Source: Lachnospiraceae bacterium (GTDB lineage: Bacteria > Bacillota > Clostridia > Lachnospirales > Lachnospiraceae). From it: DNA of 64,000 nt. The notes under the pieces are model-generated. The model was not told the origin of the DNA. It did not search any database and saw nothing but the letters and a program-made list of their open reading frames with translations. The position numbers and the translations under genes were made by a program. The stretch spans positions 1 to 64,000 of the forward strand of contig CAJTDX010000004.1 in assembly GCA_910575155.1 (NCBI GenBank). Reading direction: 5' to 3'. Each line of letters starts with the position of its first letter. The first letter of the stretch is position 1. Below, in pieces: positions 60,040 through 64,000 of this stretch.

Positions 60040-61275
60040 ATGTATTCATTTGATGAGATTAAGAAAGCGGATGCAGCAGTGGCGGACGCCATTACAGCAG
60101 AGATGGAGCGGCAGAACAGCCATATTGAACTGATTGCCTCCGAGAACTGGGTGAGCAAGGCAGTGATGGCAGCTATGGGAAGCCCAATGACGAACAAATA
60201 TGCGGAAGGGTATCCGGGGAAGAGATATTATGGCGGCTGTGAGTGCGTGGATCTTGTGGAGAATCTTGCCAACGAACGCGCCAGGGAACTGTTTGGCTGT
60301 GATTATGCCAATGTGCAGCCCCATTCCGGCGCCCAGGCGAATATGGCGGTGCAGTTTGCCATGTTAGAGCCGGGAGACACAGTAATGGGAATGAATCTGG
60401 ACCACGGCGGACATCTGACACATGGAAGCCCTGTAAATTTTTCCGGATCTTATTTTAAGATCGTACCTTACGGCGTGAACGACGACGGTTTTATTGATTA
60501 TGACAAGGTAAGAGAAATTGCGCTGGAGTGCAGACCCAAAATGATTATTGCCGGAGCCAGCGCTTATGCCAGAACCATTGATTTTAAGAAATTCCGTGAA
60601 ATTGCAGATGAGGCGGGCGCTTATCTGATGGTGGATATGGCGCATATTGCCGGACTTATTGCCGCAGGTCTTCATCCAAGTCCGATTCCTTATGCACATG
60701 TGGTAACTACCACCACGCATAAGACGCTCCGCGGACCGAGAGGCGGTATGATTCTGGCAAATCAGGAGATGGCGGACAAATTTAATTTTAACAAGGCGGT
60801 ATTTCCGGGAATCCAGGGTGGTCCGCTGATGCATGTAATCGCGGCAAAGGCAGTTTGTTTCAAGGAAGCTTTGGATGACAGCTTTAAGACTTATCAGCAG
60901 AATATCGTGGCCAATGCCCAGGCATTGGCAAAAGGACTGATGAACAGAGATGTGAAACTGGTATCCGGCGGGACGGACAACCATCTGATGCTTGTGGATC
61001 TGACGCCATATGATTTGACGGGCAAAGCAGTGGAAAAGCTGCTGGATTCTGTTAATATTACCTGCAATAAAAACACAATTCCCAATGATCCCAAATCTCC
61101 ATTTGTTACCAGCGGTATCCGTCTTGGAACGCCGGCGATTACTTCCAGAGGATTTACAGAAGCGGATATGGATCAAGTGGCAGAATGTATTGCAAAAATG
61201 ATCAAAGAAGGAGAAAGTGCATCTGATACCGTACGTGGAATGGTAAAAGAGCTGACAGATCAGTATCCATTATAA
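60040..61275 (+). CDS. glyA: Serine hydroxymethyltransferase
   Basis: GlyA interconverts serine and glycine with transfer of a one-carbon unit to tetrahydrofolate. The 411-residue protein has [70 protein letters not shown], the PLP Lys in [17 protein letters not shown], and [31 protein letters not shown] precedes the ATG. A strong terminator follows. Confidence 0.96.
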   Translation: MYSFDEIKKADAAVADAITAEMERQNSHIELIASENWVSKAVMAAMGSPMTNKYAEGYPGKRYYGGCECVDLVENLANERARELFGCDYANVQPHSGAQANMAVQFAMLEPGDTVMGMNLDHGGHLTHGSPVNFSGSYFKIVPYGVNDDGFIDYDKVREIALECRPKMIIAGASAYARTIDFKKFREIADEAGAYLMVDMAHIAGLIAAGLHPSPIPYAHVVTTTTHKTLRGPRGGMILANQEMADKFNFNKAVFPGIQGGPLMHVIAAKAVCFKEALDDSFKTYQQNIVANAQALAKGLMNRDVKLVSGGTDNHLMLVDLTPYDLTGKAVEKLLDSVNITCNKNTIPNDPKSPFVTSGIRLGTPAITSRGFTEADMDQVAECIAKMIKEGESASDTVRGMVKELTDQYPL

Positions 61276-61281
61276 ACATAT

Positions 61282-61324
61282 AAAAAGGACGTTCATGGAG
61301 ATAATTTCTGTGAACGTCCTTTTA
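61282..61324 (+). terminator. Terminator after glyA
   Basis: AAAAGGACGTTCA pairs with TGAACGTCCTTTT. It separates glyA from the convergent chemoreceptor gene. Confidence 0.85.
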
Positions 61325-61342
61325 AGTTCAATGACAAATGTG

Positions 61343-63022
61343 TTATTTGCGCAGCTGGAATCTGTTTACGGAAACTTTCAGATCCGTAGATTGTTTGTAG
61401 AGTTCCTGGGCAGAGGCCGCGGATTTTTCTGCGGTACTGGCATTGGTCTGCACCACCTCTGCGATCTGCTCCATACCCATAGTAAGCTGGTGAAGCGACT
61501 GGGACTGCTGCGTTGCTGATTCTGCAATCTGTTCAATCAGCTCGGTTGCCTGTTTTGCGCCCACCACAACCAGGGCGAGAGCCTCAGTAGTTTCTGTGGA
61601 CAATGTGGAGCCGTTCCGGATCATCTTGATAGAATTTTCGATCAGCTCCGTAATATGCTGCGCAGAGACAGAACTCTTATTTGCAAGATTTTGTACTTCA
61701 TCCGCCACAACGGCAAAGCCTTTTCCAGCTTCTCCGGCGCGTGCGGCTTCCACAGCCGCGTTCAATGCGAGAATATTTGTCTGGAACGAGATATCCTCAA
61801 TTGTTTTGATGATTCCGCCAATTTCACGCGAGGCGTTGGAAATGTCTTCCATAGCGGATGTCAGCAGCGCCATTTTATCGTTGGCAACGAGCAGCTGTTT
61901 GGCTGCTTCGGTAGAGCATTTCCATGCGGTATCTGCATCGTTGGAAGTACGGTCTACCTGGCCGGACAACTCCTGGATGCTGGAGGATAATTCCTCAACT
62001 GCAGAGGCCTGCTGAACTGCGCCGTCTGAAAGAAGACGGGCGTCAGACGCCATTTTACTGGATTCTTCTGAGACATTTTCTGCTGTTATGTTAATCTGAG
62101 CGAGCGCGCGGTTCAAAGATTCTAAAATCTGCCGCATTGCGTTCTGAATCGGCAGAAACTCACCGCGGTAATTGCTGCCGATGGAAAGGTCCATATTTCC
62201 TTCCGCCATGTCGGCGAGCTTGGAATCAATATCTTTTATGTATTTTTTGAGTTCCCGTTTGGTTTCATGAATGGATTCCACCAGCATACCAATTTCTGAA
62301 GTATCGGACCGCATGGCGAAATCAGCAGAAAGATTTCCCTGGGAAATTTCACCCATCTGATCGCGCACCTTAATGACGGGACCAAGAATCCGAAGCCTGG
62401 TGATGATCATAATGAAGACCTGCAGGACGCCGACGATAATAAACGCCAGAATCATGGCGACTTCTATGGATTCTGCTTTCTGCGCCAAAGCCTGTACCTC
62501 GGATGAGGTTCTGTTATCCAGATCGGCAAGAAATTGTTCTTTCAAAGAATTAATCTTGGCGATGGAAGCGTTATATTCTTCGCCGTATACATAATTGAGA
62601 GCGTCTTCCATATTTCCTGTCTGTACATTTTTCATGGCTTCATCTTCCAGAGGAACCAGGTTATTAGACAGAGCCGACATGTCGTCAATCATGGTCTGTT
62701 CTTTATCGGTGATGCCGATTTCCTGCATGGCGGCAACGCCTTTGTCCCGGTTTTTCAGGTTATCGACTTCATTCCAGTAATTATCAAAATGTTCCTGTTC
62801 TCCGGTGGAGGCGAAGGCGCGGACTTCATTGGTGAGATATGCCGAACCGTTCATAAAGCGGTTCGCATTATAAGTAAGCATAAAACGGTCTTCGCGCGCC
62901 TCATTTAACTGCTGGTTTACATTTGTAAACGACAGCAGAGAATAGATCAGAAACAAAAGCGAAATAATGGATACTCCGTTTAGAAGATACATCAGGGTAG
63001 ATTGCTTGATAGACTTTTTCAT
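61343..63022 (-). CDS. Methyl-accepting chemotaxis protein (four-helix-bundle sensor)
   Basis: A 559-residue chemoreceptor. Membrane segment 1 is about residues 12-30; the extracytoplasmic part (about 160 residues) is all-helical with [20 protein letters not shown] and [20 protein letters not shown], the four-helix-bundle sensor type. Membrane segment 2 (about 190-212), HAMP and the signalling domain follow, with [20 protein letters not shown] and [11 protein letters not shown] at the tip. Both chemoreceptors in the window lie on the reverse strand next to unrelated genes, so both are stand-alone. GGAGGAAGAACT precedes the ATG. The ligand is unknown. Confidence 0.93.
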   Translation of the reverse strand: MKKSIKQSTLMYLLNGVSIISLLFLIYSLLSFTNVNQQLNEAREDRFMLTYNANRFMNGSAYLTNEVRAFASTGEQEHFDNYWNEVDNLKNRDKGVAAMQEIGITDKEQTMIDDMSALSNNLVPLEDEAMKNVQTGNMEDALNYVYGEEYNASIAKINSLKEQFLADLDNRTSSEVQALAQKAESIEVAMILAFIIVGVLQVFIMIITRLRILGPVIKVRDQMGEISQGNLSADFAMRSDTSEIGMLVESIHETKRELKKYIKDIDSKLADMAEGNMDLSIGSNYRGEFLPIQNAMRQILESLNRALAQINITAENVSEESSKMASDARLLSDGAVQQASAVEELSSSIQELSGQVDRTSNDADTAWKCSTEAAKQLLVANDKMALLTSAMEDISNASREIGGIIKTIEDISFQTNILALNAAVEAARAGEAGKGFAVVADEVQNLANKSSVSAQHITELIENSIKMIRNGSTLSTETTEALALVVVGAKQATELIEQIAESATQQSQSLHQLTMGMEQIAEVVQTNASTAEKSAASAQELYKQSTDLKVSVNRFQLRK

Positions 63023-63397
63023 AGTTCTTCCTCCAGATTTTTATCAAACATAGTTCCTTTGCTGAAAATCGGGGGGAATTTCAACAGAGAACGTATGGTG
63101 TGTAGTATGGTTCTAGTTTACAGAAAATAGCAGTGAAATTCAAGCTATAAGTTAAATTTTATCGTGGAAATAGTTGTTATTCAGGATTTCTGTGCAGAGG
63201 ACAGCGGTAAACTGTTTCAGAAAGCCCGGCGGCAGTGCGGAAAAAGGCGCAATTCGTCTGCAGGTATGCATTTAAGAAAATATTAATAAATTTCATTAGG
63301 ATTTATACAGGATTTGTGATAAGATGGTTACGAGAATGATGGATAACCATCTTTATATATCAGAAACAGGATATACTGAAGGATCAGGAGGATAATG
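63023..63397. other. Divergent intergenic region, no gene
   Basis: Holds the promoters of the chemoreceptor (reverse) and the membrane fusion gene (forward). I see no clean sigma-A pair or sigma-28 site; TAAGAT at 63318 may be a forward -10. Nothing else is recognised. Confidence 0.4.
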
Positions 63398-64000
63398 ATG
63401 AGTAAGAAAAAAATAGGCATTATCATTGCTGTGCTTGTCGTTCTTGCAGCGGCAGCGGGCGGAGGTGCATGGTATTTACTAAAAGATAACGGCGGCAGCA
63501 GTGCGGACAAGGTATTTGTGGAGAGCGTGGCCTCCCTGATATCTTCCTCTTCCGGAGCGCAGAACAGGTATTCCGGAGTGGTGGAAGCCCAGGAAAGCTG
63601 GAAAGTGAACAAGGAAGCTGAGCGTGAAATAAAGGAAGTCTTTGTAGAAGAAGGCGATATGGTGGAGGAAGGTGATCCTCTCTTTGAATACGATATGGAT
63701 GATGTGGAGGCGGAGCTTGCGCAGGCAGAGCTGGATCTGGAAGGAATGCAGAATGAGATTACGGATTACCGCAATCAGATTGAACAGCTTAATAAAGAGA
63801 AAAACGCCGCGTCCTCAGATGAGAAATACCAGTATACAGCAGATATACAGGAAAAAGAAAACAGTATTAAGCAGACAGAATATAACATTGAGAGCAAGAA
63901 AGCGGAGATGGAGAAGAAACAGGAAACCATTGACAATGCGGTTGTGCTCAGCAAACTTGCCGGAGTAATAAAGTCTATCAATGATTCCAGCAGTAATAAT
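63398..64000 (+). CDS. HlyD-type membrane fusion protein, N-terminal part
   Basis: The gene runs off the window; 201 codons are visible without a stop. One membrane segment at residues about 4-28 (IGIIIAVLVVLAAAAGG) is followed by a biotinyl-lipoyl-like hairpin (EREIKEVFVEEGDMVEEGDP then LFEYDMDD) and a long Glu/Lys/Gln-rich coiled coil. This is the periplasmic-adaptor/membrane-fusion family that works with MacB-like ABC exporters in Firmicutes, so an ABC permease/ATPase probably follows outside the window. AGGAGG six bases before the ATG at 63398 decides the start over the ATG one codon earlier. Confidence 0.85.
   Translation, partial: MSKKKIGIIIAVLVVLAAAAGGGAWYLLKDNGGSSADKVFVESVASLISSSSGAQNRYSGVVEAQESWKVNKEAEREIKEVFVEEGDMVEEGDPLFEYDMDDVEAELAQAELDLEGMQNEITDYRNQIEQLNKEKNAASSDEKYQYTADIQEKENSIKQTEYNIESKKAEMEKKQETIDNAVVLSKLAGVIKSINDSSSNN

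Noticed and set aside
61343-61990. Forward-strand frames across the chemoreceptor signalling domain
   Set aside because: They are shadows of the highly conserved reverse-strand MCP tip.
63023-63397. Flagellar sigma-28 promoter before the chemoreceptor
   Set aside because: No TAAA with a properly spaced GCCGATAA was found on the reverse strand.

Overview
The window looks like chromosome from a gut Firmicute of the class Clostridia, most probably a Lachnospiraceae member. The evidence is strong AGGAGG-type ribosome sites, sigma-A promoters with 16-18 bp spacers, HemZ, LuxS with Pfs, a bifunctional Rel, an undecaprenyl-phosphate translocase of the DUF368 family, and a conserved rel / metallo-hydrolase / hemZ / hisS / aspS gene neighbourhood. 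I cannot name genus or species from the sequence alone.

Layout. (1) 1-3.9 kb is an AT-rich accessory patch of small unknown or immunity-like genes mixed with remnants: an IS1182-type transposase scrap, an endonuclease/exonuclease/phosphatase gene with an internal deletion, and a frameshifted gene. (2) 3.9-10.7 kb is a sialic-acid and amino-sugar catabolic locus: nagB, divergent from nanE-nanA-sodium symporter-nanQ-nanK-nagA. Together they import N-acetylneuraminate and convert it through ManNAc, ManNAc-6-P, GlcNAc-6-P and GlcN-6-P to fructose-6-P. (3) 11.0-16.3 kb is a four-gene ABC exporter and two-component module. (4) 16.4-18.7 kb is a PadR / DUF1700 / DUF4097 / PspC envelope-stress type operon with a clear promoter overlapped by a candidate PadR operator. 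(5) 18.9-26.5 kb holds a HAD-GNAT protein, rel, a chemoreceptor, a metallo-beta-lactamase-fold hydrolase and hemZ.

(6) 26.6-44.6 kb is a strongly decayed integrative/conjugative element wedged between hemZ and hisS. It carries a MobC-like protein, a relaxase with its middle deleted, ParB with a replaced C-terminus, two TnpV remnants, transposase scraps, several genes broken by single-base lesions, and intact cargo: an alpha/beta hydrolase, a response regulator/histidine kinase/secreted protein set, a LytTR-DUF3021 pair, and a flavin/quinone redox cassette with an HxlR regulator. Five copies of a 25-bp motif, four of them in two head-to-head pairs, mark this island and the edge of region 1. 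(7) 44.6-49.8 kb returns to core genes: a ribbon-helix-helix protein sharing a promoter with hisS, then aspS, a HAD phosphatase, luxS and the MTA/SAH nucleosidase. (8) 50-64 kb contains an iron alcohol dehydrogenase, a PAP2 phosphatase, tRNA-Pro(GGG), an L,D-transpeptidase, a GH53-type protein lacking its catalytic acid/base, a 21-bp-repeat coiled-coil gene, two aminotransferases (one HisC), DUF368, DUF1294, glyA, a second chemoreceptor, and the start of a HlyD-type membrane fusion protein cut by the window edge.

Themes worth attention are the 25-bp inverted-pair motif, a shuffled intergenic repeat family at four places, a PadR-like operator that recurs at a chemoreceptor promoter, the GH53 protein with Ala in place of the acid/base Glu, and the insertion of the island into the hemZ-hisS junction. 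All functional calls are by recognition of motifs and families; no database search was run.
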